Below, in pieces: positions 7,898 through 15,907 of a stretch of DNA of 24,619 nucleotides; the first letter of the stretch is position 1, and every line of letters starts with the position of its first letter. The stretch lies in NCBI GenBank assembly GCA_003518885.1, contig DOXU01000265.1, positions 1 to 24,619 on the forward strand, given 5' to 3'. Below the pieces are notes generated by a model. That model searched no databases and was not told the DNA's origin. It saw only the letters and a list, made by a program, of their open reading frames with translations. A program made the position numbers and the translations under genes. The DNA comes from Oscillospiraceae bacterium. GTDB lineage: Bacteria > Bacillota > Clostridia > Oscillospirales > Ethanoligenentaceae.

Positions 7898-8529
7898 ATG
7901 TTGCCTTAATTAATGGAAGCCCTAAATCCACCAGCAGTGCATCTGCCTCCTTATTAAAGGAGCTCAAGAATTACCTGAATAAAGAGTTTGTGCAAGAATA
8001 CGCATTTCACACCAACCACGCCGCGGAAAACGCCTCCTCCATTTTCTCCCACACTCCAGAGATCCTCGTCTTCGCCTTCCCCTTATATGTGGATGGTGTT
8101 CCTGGACATTTACTGCGTTGCATGAAATCCTTAGAAGAATATCTACAAGCACTCCCAAATGAAAATGGCAATATATATACCATTGTAAATTGTGGATTTT
8201 TTGAAGGAGAACAAACTGGCCACGCATTAGACATCATGAAAAATTGGTGCAAAAGAACCCCCCTACACTGGGGACAAGGAATTGGCATTGGCGGTGGTGG
8301 TATGCTTGAAAGCATACAAAATGTTCCCGCTGGAAAGGGTCCCCGCAAAAATATTTCACAAATTCTTTTGAGCCTATCCCACCATATTCTCAAAAAGGAG
8401 ACGGCACCAAATCAATTTACTTCCCCTAATATTCCGCGCTTTCTTTATCGTCTTGCCGCTCAAAAAAATTGGCGATCAGAAATTCAAAACAACGGTTTGC
8501 AAACAAAAGATTTATTCCGACAGCTATAA
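7894..8529 (+). CDS. Flavodoxin-fold NAD(P)H-dependent oxidoreductase-like protein
   Basis: This 211-residue protein begins with strand-loop MNVALINGSPKSTSSAS, the FMN phosphate-binding loop of the flavodoxin-like reductase superfamily. A typical PLYVDGVPGHL segment follows at about residues 63-74 and a glycine-rich IGIGGGGML at about 128-137. It has no cysteine cluster, unlike its upstream partner. The two genes share ATGA, so translation is coupled. The C-terminal 40 residues (from about 170) extend past the usual fold and are basic. It is likely an FMN-containing reductase acting with the preceding protein under TetR control. Substrate is unknown. Confidence 0.82.
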   Translation: MNVALINGSPKSTSSASASLLKELKNYLNKEFVQEYAFHTNHAAENASSIFSHTPEILVFAFPLYVDGVPGHLLRCMKSLEEYLQALPNENGNIYTIVNCGFFEGEQTGHALDIMKNWCKRTPLHWGQGIGIGGGGMLESIQNVPAGKGPRKNISQILLSLSHHILKKETAPNQFTSPNIPRFLYRLAAQKNWRSEIQNNGLQTKDLFRQL

Positions 8530-8608
8530 TCTTCAAAAATGCTAACATACCTTTCAACCGCCTATTCATAGACAAATAATATCTAAACATTTTTATTCCA
8601 ATTATTCT

Positions 8609-8650
8609 AAAAGCCGGTCTCTCCATACAATAAGGGGAAACCGGTTTTTG
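8609..8650 (+). terminator. Terminator of the TetR-flavoprotein operon
   Basis: AAGCCGGTCTCTCC pairs (with G-U pairs) to GGGGAAACCGGTTT around a 10-base loop and is followed by TTTTTG. It lies 80 bases after the last stop. Confidence 0.8.
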
Positions 8651-8733
8651 TTATTATGTTGGATATACTGTCCGCACCTTTCACACAAATCAATCTTTAT
8701 AGAAAACAATGCGTGAGTTACACACCTCAAAGT

Positions 8734-8773
8734 AAAAAACAGACAAACTTCTTTTAGAAGTTTGTCTGTTTTG
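8734..8773 (-). terminator. Terminator of tRNA-Arg
   Basis: Directly after the encoded CCA on the minus strand, AAACAGACAAACTTC pairs with GAAGTTTGTCTGTTT around a short loop and runs into T's. It overlaps the tRNA 3' end. Confidence 0.85.
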
Positions 8774-8848
8774 GTGCGCTTGACAGGAGTCGAACCTGCG
8801 ACCTTTAGAGTCGGAGTCTAACGCTCTATCCAGCTGAGCTACAAGCGC
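8772..8848 (-). tRNA. tRNA-Arg (anticodon CCG)
   Basis: The minus strand folds as a full cloverleaf. The acceptor stem is GCGCTTG / CAAGCGC, the D-arm has AGCTGGATA, and the anticodon stem TTAGA/TCTAA encloses loop CTCCGAC, giving anticodon CCG. The T-arm is GCAGG-TTCGACT-CCTGT. Discriminator A and an encoded CCA follow (8775-8772). It reads the CGG codon. It is a single tRNA with its own promoter and terminator. Confidence 0.97.
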
Positions 8849-8899
8849 AACTATAATTTTCACTGTATAAAATGGATCCTATTTCTGTGCAGCCCTAAT

Positions 8900-8928
8900 A
8901 GTATAACAAAGAATCTATCTCTTGTAAA
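8900..8928 (-). promoter_or_regulatory. Promoter of tRNA-Arg
   Basis: Read on the minus strand, -35 TTTACA (8928-8923), a 17-base spacer and -10 TATACT (8905-8900) lie about 50 bases before the mature tRNA 5' end. Confidence 0.75.
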
Positions 8929-8974
8929 GAGCCTCCTCCCATGTCTCCATCCCGTTTTCCTATGATAAAAAAGG

Positions 8975-9003
8975 TTGTATATCCCATAGGCTTGTGCTAC
9001 GCT
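8975..9003 (+). promoter_or_regulatory. Possible weak promoter of the DegT-family gene
   Basis: TTGTAT at 8975-8980, a 17-base spacer and TACGCT at 8998-9003, with a TG one base upstream of the -10, give a plausible extended -10 promoter. The -10 hexamer itself is poor. Confidence 0.3.
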
Positions 9004-9067
9004 AAAAGAAAAAACAATAAAATTCATTCACTTCTAGATGATTTCAGAAAGAAAAAGAGGCTTTTTC

Positions 9068-10255
9068 ATGAACATCCCGATGCTTGATCTCAAACGTCAA
9101 TATACCGAATTAAAATCCGATTTAGAACCCAAAATTCTAAACTGTCTGCGAAGCGGGCAATACATTATGGGAAAACCAGTAGAAAAATTGGAAGAAGACC
9201 TGGCCAAATATTTACACGTTCGACATGCCATCACAGTGGGAAACGGAACCGACGCTATTCTGTTATCATTGCGGGCAATCGGAATCGGACCAGGAGATGA
9301 AGTTATTACCTCTCCCTTCACCTTTTTTGCCACAGCAGAAGCCATCGCTTTTTTAGGGGCGACCCCCGTCTTTGCAGATGTGGATCCCGTCACCTACAAT
9401 CTTGATCCAGAGAGCACGCGAACATGCATCACCCCGCGCACCAAAGCTATTTTGCCCGTTCACATTTTTGGCCACCCGGCGGATATGCTCGCTTTCAAAA
9501 ACATTGCCAAAGAACATCATCTTGCTCTTGTTGAAGATGCTTGCCAAGCCATTGGTGCTTCTATTGGGGGGAAAAAAGCGGGAACATTCGGGGATATTGG
9601 TTGCTTCTCTTTCTTCCCAACAAAAAATCTCGGCGGATTTGGAGACGGCGGATTGATCACAACGGACGACGATCGATATGCCACCATTATCCGCGCTATG
9701 CGCACACATGGTGGTGGCCGCATCGGCGCAGAGGCCTATTCCTTGTTAAAAGGAAAGCCTTTACCAAATACAACAACAAATAATGAAAACCCACTGTATA
9801 ATCCATATAAATATTACAATTATCTAATTGGCACCAACTCGAGATTAGATACACTGCAAGCCATCATTTTGCGCGGAAAGCTTCCCCATCTCAATGACTG
9901 GAATGCCGCCCGCGCAAAAAATGCTGCATTTTATTGCCGCAACATTCAGCGCAAAGATGTTGTCCTCCCGCTTGAATTGAAAGGCTATACGCACGTATGG
10001 CATCAATTTGTACTGCGTACATCCTACAAAGAACAAATGGGCACATTTCTGGCCGACAAAGGAATCTCCACTGGCGTATTTTATCCTGTTCCCTTACACC
10101 TGCAGAAGGCCTTCGAATATCTGAAATATCAGCCTGGATCTTTACCGGAAGCCGAAAAATTGGCAAAAGAAACCCTCTGCCTACCGGTATTTCCCGAGTT
10201 GACAGAGGATGAATTACAATATATTACACAAGCTGTTGATGCTTTTACAGCATAA
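9068..10255 (+). CDS. DegT/DnrJ/EryC1/StrS-family PLP aminotransferase
   Basis: This 395-residue fold-type I PLP enzyme belongs to the family that transfers an amino group to keto-sugars attached to nucleotides. Visible family features are the start IPMLDLKRQYTELK, VGNGTDAILLSLRAIGIGPGDEVI, VEDACQAIGAS, and FFPTKNLGGFGDGG with the PLP-binding Lys186. Arg/Asn-rich GTNSRLDTLQAIIL lies at about residues 256-269. The ATG at 9068 follows AAAGAGG; an in-frame ATG at 9038 lacks such a site and adds an atypical leader. No sugar epimerase, dehydratase, nucleotidyltransferase or glycosyltransferase gene is nearby, so it is an orphan and its sugar is unknown. It converges on proS with only 14 bases between stops and no visible terminator. 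Confidence 0.92.
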   Translation: MNIPMLDLKRQYTELKSDLEPKILNCLRSGQYIMGKPVEKLEEDLAKYLHVRHAITVGNGTDAILLSLRAIGIGPGDEVITSPFTFFATAEAIAFLGATPVFADVDPVTYNLDPESTRTCITPRTKAILPVHIFGHPADMLAFKNIAKEHHLALVEDACQAIGASIGGKKAGTFGDIGCFSFFPTKNLGGFGDGGLITTDDDRYATIIRAMRTHGGGRIGAEAYSLLKGKPLPNTTTNNENPLYNPYKYYNYLIGTNSRLDTLQAIILRGKLPHLNDWNAARAKNAAFYCRNIQRKDVVLPLELKGYTHVWHQFVLRTSYKEQMGTFLADKGISTGVFYPVPLHLQKAFEYLKYQPGSLPEAEKLAKETLCLPVFPELTEDELQYITQAVDAFTA

Positions 10256-10269
10256 CTGTTTTATTTTAA

Positions 10270-11739
10270 TTAATAGGCTTTTCCCCAATAGACCATATGC
10301 TTGGCAGGGCGGCCACAACAAATACAGGTATCTGCCAGATGTTCCTGCTCAAACGGAATATTCCGTGAGGTTAATCCGGCAACCTCTCTGATTTTGTCTT
10401 CGCAGGCACGATCTCCACACCACATCGCTTTGATAAATCCCGGTTTCTCATTCGCATTGCGTACCATACTCTCCATATCTGTGCTGACATAGGTCATTGT
10501 ATCACGTCTTTTCAATGCCCTCTGATAGAGTGCCACCTGTATCTCATCCAAAAGGGTCGACACATTATCCTCTAAATGGTCAAGAGCGATTTCACTCTTT
10601 TGCCCGTCATCTCTACGCACACCAATACAATGGTTATTTTCAATATCACGAGGCCCGATTTCTAAGCGCAGTGGAACCCCTTTCATTTCATGCTCGGCAA
10701 ACTTCCAACCCGGTGTATTGTCGGTTTCGTCCACTTGTACAGAAATACCTGCTTTTTGCAACCGATCACGCAATTCATGCGCTTTTTCCAGTACACCCGG
10801 CTTTTTAGAAGCAATTGGCACAACGATAACCTGCAAAGGAGCAATTTTCGGCGGGAGCACCAAACCATTGTCGTCTCCATGCACCATAATAATAGCACCG
10901 ATCAAACGAGTTGTCACACCCCAGGAAGTCTGGAATGGATGTTGTAAAGTATTATCCCTACCGGTAAACTGAATATCAAATGCCTTTGCAAAACCGTCAC
11001 CAAAATAATGTGAAGTACCACTCTGCAAAGCTTTTCCGTCATGCATCAAAGATTCGATAGAATATGTCTCTTCCGCTCCAGAAAATTTTTCTTTTTCTGT
11101 CTTTTGGCCTTTAATCACAGGCATAGCCAAAATCTTTTCACAAAAATCGGCATAAACATTCAGCATTTTGGTTGTTTCATTCCGGGCTTCCTCTGCTGTC
11201 TCATGCATCGTATGCCCTTCTTGCCACAGAAACTCTAACGAACGCAGGAATGGGCGTGTTGTTTTTTCCCAACGTACAACTGAGCACCACTGATTATATA
11301 ATTTAGGTAAATCCCGATAGCTGTGGATAATATGCGCATAGTGTTCACAAAAAAGCGTCTCACTTGTAGGCCGCACGCAAAGGCGCTCTTCCAATTTCTC
11401 GCCGCCACCCTGCGTCACCCAAGCTACCTCCGGTGCAAAACCTTCAACGTGGTCTTTTTCTTTTTGCAGCAGGCTTTCGGGAATAAACATTGGCATGTAA
11501 ACGTTTTCATGCCCTGTCGCCTTTAATTTTGCATCCAATATTTTTTGAATGTTCTCCCATATGGCATAACCGTATGGTCTTAAAATCATACAGCCACGCA
11601 TGCTGGAATAATCAATTAGCTCCGCCTTTTTTACAATATCCGTATACCATTTGGCAAAATCCACCTCCATAGAGGTAATGGCTTCCACTTTTTTCTTCCC
11701 ATTTTTGGCCAAAATCGATTCCTGCCTTTCTATTTCCAT
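10270..11739 (-). CDS. proS: Prolyl-tRNA synthetase, eukaryote/archaeal-like type
   Basis: This 489-residue class II synthetase charges tRNA-Pro with proline. Motif 1 covers [18 protein letters not shown], motif 2 is [20 protein letters not shown] followed by HTMHET, and a zinc-like C-terminal module with CICC ends in Tyr (WGKAY). The bacterial-type editing insertion is absent, and the length and C-terminal domain match the eukaryote/archaeal-like class found in many clostridia. The frame stays open to 11937. The ATG at 11739 is chosen because family members begin just before the KKxVExITSMExDFAxWYTD segment, GGGGGTT lies upstream of it, and a near-consensus promoter sits at 11801-11829. The gene is monocistronic and divergent from pepC. 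Confidence 0.95.
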   Translation of the reverse strand: MEIERQESILAKNGKKKVEAITSMEVDFAKWYTDIVKKAELIDYSSMRGCMILRPYGYAIWENIQKILDAKLKATGHENVYMPMFIPESLLQKEKDHVEGFAPEVAWVTQGGGEKLEERLCVRPTSETLFCEHYAHIIHSYRDLPKLYNQWCSVVRWEKTTRPFLRSLEFLWQEGHTMHETAEEARNETTKMLNVYADFCEKILAMPVIKGQKTEKEKFSGAEETYSIESLMHDGKALQSGTSHYFGDGFAKAFDIQFTGRDNTLQHPFQTSWGVTTRLIGAIIMVHGDDNGLVLPPKIAPLQVIVVPIASKKPGVLEKAHELRDRLQKAGISVQVDETDNTPGWKFAEHEMKGVPLRLEIGPRDIENNHCIGVRRDDGQKSEIALDHLEDNVSTLLDEIQVALYQRALKRRDTMTYVSTDMESMVRNANEKPGFIKAMWCGDRACEDKIREVAGLTSRNIPFEQEHLADTCICCGRPAKHMVYWGKAY

Positions 11740-11800
11740 GAACCCCCAACAACGGAGAATCACCATACACTTCCTCATTACGTCAAAATGAACACTCTTT

Positions 11801-11829
11801 ATTATACTGAGGCATGCTCTGAAATTCAA
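11801..11829 (-). promoter_or_regulatory. Promoter of proS
   Basis: Minus strand: -35 TTGAAT (11829-11824), 17-base spacer and perfect -10 TATAAT (11806-11801). The predicted start of transcription is near 11794, giving a leader of about 55 bases. This is too short for a T-box, and no T-box motif is seen. Confidence 0.8.
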
Positions 11830-11998
11830 CTGAAAATTGCGTATGGATTGCTCTACTGGGGAGATTGCAACCCCGCACGGCTTATGATAAGATAAACCCA
11901 TTGACACTTTCTTGTTTATTCTGTGTCCAATCTTCATATGCTATAACTGTAACTTTCCTTTTAAGGATGAAAACTGATAGATAGAAAGTAGTGGTGTT

Positions 11999-13357
11999 AT
12001 GAGTATTAAAAAAACAAACGGCATTTCCGCCTCAACACTTGCCCATGCAGAACAGGCATTTGAAACTTCGCCAGCGCATGTACTGGCTGACAGTATTGCC
12101 AAAAATGGGATCGACTCTACCGTCCTGCATCGTGATGCATTGCCTGCCATGTTCCCTCTCTTTTCCGATGAAATTAAGCCCATGAAGGTTACCAACCAAC
12201 GTAAAAGTGGCCGATGCTGGATTTTTGCCGCTGCCAATTTACTACGCTACCATTTGAGAGACACTTTGCAAATTAAGGATACTGATTTTGAACTCTCGCA
12301 AAATTATCTCATGTTTTGGGATAAATTAGAAAAAGCCAACTATTTTCTAGAAAGTGTACTAGACACAGCAAAAGAAGGCAAAGATTCGCGCGTTGTTATG
12401 TGGCTTTTCGCTAACATTATGGCCGATGGTGGGCAGTGGGACATGTTGGTATCTCTTGTTGATAAATACGGAGTGGTTCCCAAATCCGCTATGTCCGAAA
12501 CTTTTCACAGCAGTGATTCTGCCAAAATGGATGCTATCATCGCCCGCAAACTAAGAATAGACGGCATTGAGCTTCGTAAACTCTGCGCCTCTAATCAATC
12601 TGATACCCAATTGCAAACACGTAAAGAAGAAATGATTTCCGAATGTTACGTGCTGCTTTGTAGTTTTTTAGGGAAACCACCGAAGCACTTTGATTTTGCC
12701 TGGCAAGATGAAAAGGGAAATTTTCATCGTGACAGCGACCAAACTCCCCGTAGTTTTTATGAAAAATATTTCGGGAAGGATTTTCTAGACGCGTATATCA
12801 GTGTCATCAACGCACCGACAGAAGAGAAGCCTTTTGGGCACACCTATACAGTCAAATATTTAGGTAATGTCATTGATGGAAAACCCATTAAATATTTGAA
12901 TTTGCCAACTGAAGCACTTGCTCGTGCTGCTAGTGAACAAATTAGAGCCGGACAGCCTGTCTGGTTCGGGTCTGATGTAGGAAAATTTTCAGACAAGGAC
13001 AAAGGAATTCTAGATACGTCCCTTTTCCCCTATGAACAATCCCTTCAAATCTCGCTTGACATGGGAAAAGGAGAAATGCTTGATTTTGGCGAAAGTTGCC
13101 TGACTCATGCCATGACATTAGTTGGTGTGGATATTGTCGATCAGCGCGCTACCAAATGGAAAGTAGAAAACAGCTGGGGAAATGAAGTTGGCAAAGATGG
13201 ATTCTTTGTAATGAGCGCCGACTGGTTCAGTCAATATGTCTGCCAAGTTGTCGTCAAAAAGACTTTTTTAACGCAAGAAGACCAAGCAGCCTATGAACAG
13301 CAGCCCATCGAATTGGAACCCTGGGATCCTATTGGAGCGTTGGCTCACATTTTCTAA
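11999..13357 (+). CDS. pepC: C1-family aminopeptidase (PepC / bleomycin hydrolase type)
   Basis: This is a 452-residue cytoplasmic papain-fold peptidase. The catalytic triad is visible: Cys73 in KSGRCWIFAAAN, His370 in LTHAMTLVGVD and Asn391 in KVENSWGNEVGKDGFF. The length (about 445-455) is typical. The hexameric enzymes of this family trim N-terminal residues from peptides, and in many the C-terminus reaches into the active site. The start follows a weak AGTGGTG at 11987-11993. The downstream PHP gene begins 35 bases after the stop, suggesting co-transcription. I could not find a convincing promoter in the 260 bases shared with proS. Assignment is firm; the physiological role is probably peptide turnover for amino acids. 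Confidence 0.94.
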   Translation: MSIKKTNGISASTLAHAEQAFETSPAHVLADSIAKNGIDSTVLHRDALPAMFPLFSDEIKPMKVTNQRKSGRCWIFAAANLLRYHLRDTLQIKDTDFELSQNYLMFWDKLEKANYFLESVLDTAKEGKDSRVVMWLFANIMADGGQWDMLVSLVDKYGVVPKSAMSETFHSSDSAKMDAIIARKLRIDGIELRKLCASNQSDTQLQTRKEEMISECYVLLCSFLGKPPKHFDFAWQDEKGNFHRDSDQTPRSFYEKYFGKDFLDAYISVINAPTEEKPFGHTYTVKYLGNVIDGKPIKYLNLPTEALARAASEQIRAGQPVWFGSDVGKFSDKDKGILDTSLFPYEQSLQISLDMGKGEMLDFGESCLTHAMTLVGVDIVDQRATKWKVENSWGNEVGKDGFFVMSADWFSQYVCQVVVKKTFLTQEDQAAYEQQPIELEPWDPIGALAHIF

Positions 13358-13392
13358 GGGCAAACAGACAATAAAGGAAAGGTCAAACAAAT

Positions 13393-14310
13393 ATGAAAAC
13401 CATATTCAACACGGGCGGTCACTGGTACCGCGGCAATCTTCATATGCACACCACCCAATCAGATGGTAAAATTCCGGGAAAAGAGGCCGCCCGCATTTAC
13501 AAAGATGCGGGATACGACTTCATTGCATTAACAGACCATCTACTGCAAAGTGAGACAATTGAAGCAGCAGATTTCCTCCAACTTGCAGGCTGTGAATTGG
13601 ACACAGGCTCAGAACGCAATCCTGTGCAAGAACCGGTTTACCATATCATCGGTGTTGGTATGACAAAAAAAATGGAATTTGAGCACTCCAAAAAAAGTCA
13701 TCCGCAAGAGATGATTGATGCCATACGGGACGCGGGTGGCTACGCTATCTTAGCCCATCCCTTTTGGTCTCTCACTGACCCCGCAGCTGTCTGCACATTA
13801 AAAGGCCTTTCCGCCGCAGAAATCTATAACACATTCTCTGGTATGCCATGGAATGCACGTCCTGAATCCTCTTTTTATTTTGATTTATGGGCGCAAAAGG
13901 GACTGCTTATGCCCGTCACGGCCGCTGATGATTCCCATCTTTACGATGGAGAGCAAACCCGTGCTTATATGATGGTAAATTCGTCCAGCCTTTCGGCAAA
14001 GGACATTTGCACAGCTATCGGCGCCGGAAATTTTTATGCTAGCCAAGGGCCTCGGTTTGAAAATATCTCTCTGTCCTCATTTGGTGGAACACAATCTATC
14101 GAAGTTACTTGTTCGGCTGTCGAAAAAATTATTTTTTATTCTGATACCATTTATTGCAACGACCGTGTGGCTGTCTCAAAAGGCGACCGTACACTCATTT
14201 CTGCCAAGTATACTGTAAAACAGACGGATCATTTTGTTCGCATAGAACTAATCGATCGCGCAGGACGGCATGCCTGGAGTTCACCCTTTGGCGTTGGTGA
14301 TGATGATTAA
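13393..14310 (+). CDS. PHP-domain phosphoesterase-like protein
   Basis: This 305-residue protein has an N-terminal PHP metal-binding domain. HMHTTQSDGK at about residues 17-26 supplies the first histidines, ALTDH at about 45-49 the next, and ILAHPFW at about 119-125 another. VTAADDSHLYDGE near 176-188 probably closes the metal site. The C-terminal ~90 residues form a beta-rich module seen in stand-alone PHP proteins. Substrates in this group vary (nucleotides, phosphorylated sugars or histidinol phosphate), and none can be chosen from sequence. AAAGGAAAGG precedes the ATG. It follows pepC by 35 bases and ends at a bidirectional terminator. Confidence 0.88.
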   Translation: MKTIFNTGGHWYRGNLHMHTTQSDGKIPGKEAARIYKDAGYDFIALTDHLLQSETIEAADFLQLAGCELDTGSERNPVQEPVYHIIGVGMTKKMEFEHSKKSHPQEMIDAIRDAGGYAILAHPFWSLTDPAAVCTLKGLSAAEIYNTFSGMPWNARPESSFYFDLWAQKGLLMPVTAADDSHLYDGEQTRAYMMVNSSSLSAKDICTAIGAGNFYASQGPRFENISLSSFGGTQSIEVTCSAVEKIIFYSDTIYCNDRVAVSKGDRTLISAKYTVKQTDHFVRIELIDRAGRHAWSSPFGVGDDD

Positions 14311-14327
14311 ATATTTTGTATGCGAAG

Positions 14328-14370
14328 TAGTAAAAAGGCCAGTGTCTTAAAACACTGGCCTTTTTACTAT
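14328..14370. terminator. Bidirectional terminator between the PHP gene and recR
   Basis: TAAAAAGGCCAGTGT and ACACTGGCCTTTTTA form a perfect 15-bp stem with a six-base loop and T-runs in both directions. It serves the pepC-PHP unit from the left and the ffs-dnaX-recR unit from the right. Confidence 0.92.
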
Positions 14371-14376
14371 CTGCCC

Positions 14377-14976
14377 TTAATTGATTTCACTGCGTCCTTC
14401 TAGCGCACGGGAAAGCGTCACCTCATCTGCGTATTCCAATTCTCCACCAACTGGAATACCGTAAGCAATCCGTGTTACTTTTACTCCGATCGGCTTAATG
14501 AGGCGCGACAGATACATTGCCGTTGCCTCACCCTCCACATCAGGATTCGTCGCTAAAATAACTTCCCGTACATCTCCTGTAATCCGCCCAATCAAATCTT
14601 TTATATGCAATTGCTCTGGCCCAATCCCATCCATTGGGGAGATCACACCATGCAAAACATGATATAGTCCTTTGTAATCTCGTGTACGCTCAAATGCAAC
14701 CACATCACGTGGATCTTCCACCACGCAAATAATCCCATGATCACGCGCTTGATCACTACAGACATCACAAACTTCTTTATCTGTAAGATTGCGGCAAATC
14801 TTACAGGTATGCATTTTTTCTTTTGCCTCCAAGATGGCCTTTGCAAAGGATTTTGCTTGGCTCTCCGTCCCATCCATAATAAAAAAAGCCAAACGTTGTG
14901 CAGTCTTTCGACCAATTCCAGGCAAACGTTCAAACTGCTCAATTAGTTTTGAAAGTGGTACAGCATAGTAAGCCAT
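14377..14976 (-). CDS. recR: Recombination mediator RecR
   Basis: At 199 residues this is full length for RecR. It has a helix-hairpin-helix start ([19 protein letters not shown]), a four-cysteine zinc motif (Cys58, Cys61, Cys70, Cys73), a Toprim domain ([17 protein letters not shown] to [15 protein letters not shown]), and the C-terminal Walker-like [16 protein letters not shown]. RecR works with RecF and RecO to load RecA on gapped DNA. AGGAGGGA lies before the ATG. It is the last gene of the dnaX-ybaB-NUDIX-recR unit. dnaX-ybaB-recR linkage is common in bacteria; the NUDIX gene is an insertion into that order. Confidence 0.97.
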   Translation of the reverse strand: MAYYAVPLSKLIEQFERLPGIGRKTAQRLAFFIMDGTESQAKSFAKAILEAKEKMHTCKICRNLTDKEVCDVCSDQARDHGIICVVEDPRDVVAFERTRDYKGLYHVLHGVISPMDGIGPEQLHIKDLIGRITGDVREVILATNPDVEGEATAMYLSRLIKPIGVKVTRIAYGIPVGGELEYADEVTLSRALEGRSEIN

Positions 14977-15014
14977 AAACGTCCCTCCTCATATTTTTCA
15001 AAGGATGAAATAGC

Positions 15015-15509
15015 TTACAGCTTTCTAATATAAGACGCCACAACTTCCCGATAACCTGGATCAGGGAACTCTTTGTCAAACAAAGTGGTTAACATCTCGT
15101 CTGATGTTACCAATTTAACGGCATCTACTTCTTCTTCCTGAAGCTTTAGTTCATCTACTGAAAATTCATGCTGACAAATCCATACATCGAAAAAAACGGG
15201 GGCTCTTTTTAAACGTGTTAATTTGATCAGACTTTTGGGAGCAAGAGTTAAGCCGACCTCTTCTTTCACTTCTCGTAAAGCGGCATGAAGACTATCTTCT
15301 CCGGCCTGAACGCCACCACCTGTAACATCCCACTTCCCTGGATACAGCCGTTTTTGAAGCGAACGTTTTTGTAAAAGAAATCGATGGTCTTGACGATAAA
15401 TAAAAATATGCACTGCCAACATAAACTCATCATCAACCAGTACATGACTACGTGGGACCGTTCTGCCCGTTGGTTTTCCCTCGCTGTCACGAATATCAAT
15501 CATTTCCAT
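15015..15509 (-). CDS. NUDIX hydrolase (IDI-like)
   Basis: This 164-residue protein has a complete Nudix box, GGGVQAGEDSLHAALREVKEEVGL (GX5EX7REUXEEXGU), at about residues 63-86. Family members hydrolyse nucleoside diphosphate-linked compounds with Mg2+. The N-terminal MEMIDIRDSEGKPTGRTVPR and KRSLQKRLYPGKWDVTGGG resemble the subgroup close to isopentenyl-diphosphate isomerase and YfcD-like proteins, but the substrate is unknown. The start is seven bases after the ybaB stop and lacks a good Shine-Dalgarno, suggesting coupled translation. It sits between ybaB and recR, where it is not part of the usual conserved block. Confidence 0.9.
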   Translation of the reverse strand: MEMIDIRDSEGKPTGRTVPRSHVLVDDEFMLAVHIFIYRQDHRFLLQKRSLQKRLYPGKWDVTGGGVQAGEDSLHAALREVKEEVGLTLAPKSLIKLTRLKRAPVFFDVWICQHEFSVDELKLQEEEVDAVKLVTSDEMLTTLFDKEFPDPGYREVVASYIRKL

Positions 15510-15516
15510 GGAAGAC

Positions 15517-15864
15517 TCAAGCCAAACCCGGTATGTTCATACCGCCAGTTAATTTTCCCATTTCCGTGGCGGTAACCTCGTCCACTTTGCGAATTGCCTC
15601 ATTAACACCAGCCACTACCAAATCTTGCAGCATTTCAATGTCATCTGGATCTACTGCTTCTGGCTTAATATTGACAGAAAGAATCTCTCTTTTCCCATTG
15701 ATCTGTACTTCTACCATCCCACCGCCAGAAGTAACTGCATATTCTTTTTCCTCTAGCTCCGCCTGTAGTTTATTCATATTTTCTTGCATCTTTTGTGCTT
15801 GCTTAAGCATGCTGCCCATATCTGATGCACCGCCACCGAATCCTTTAGGTAATCTTGCTTTCAT
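15517..15864 (-). CDS. ybaB: YbaB/EbfC nucleoid-associated protein
   Basis: This 115-residue protein fits the YbaB/EbfC family in length and content. It has a glycine-rich N-terminus ([21 protein letters not shown]), a coiled helix to about residue 45, and the conserved [20 protein letters not shown] and [13 protein letters not shown] segments. These small dimers bind DNA and act as minor nucleoid proteins. GGAGGATAAT precedes the ATG. It lies 43 bases after dnaX and before the NUDIX gene, in the conserved position. Confidence 0.95.
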   Translation of the reverse strand: MKARLPKGFGGGASDMGSMLKQAQKMQENMNKLQAELEEKEYAVTSGGGMVEVQINGKREILSVNIKPEAVDPDDIEMLQDLVVAGVNEAIRKVDEVTATEMGKLTGGMNIPGLA

Positions 15865-15907
15865 AGATCATTATCCTCCATGATTTAAACTGATAAGTAG
15901 TAAAAAA

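Noticed and set aside
8772..8848. tRNA-Arg as an attachment site of an integrated element
   Set aside because: No integrase, excision gene or repeated tRNA 3' end is visible on either side.
11740..11794. T-box riboswitch in front of proS
   Set aside because: The predicted leader is only about 55 bases and lacks the T-box TGGNACCGCG motif and an antiterminator.
11740..11937. N-terminal extension of 66 residues on ProRS
   Set aside because: The extension contains the proS promoter and has no family resemblance. The conserved start and the ribosome binding site lie at 11739.
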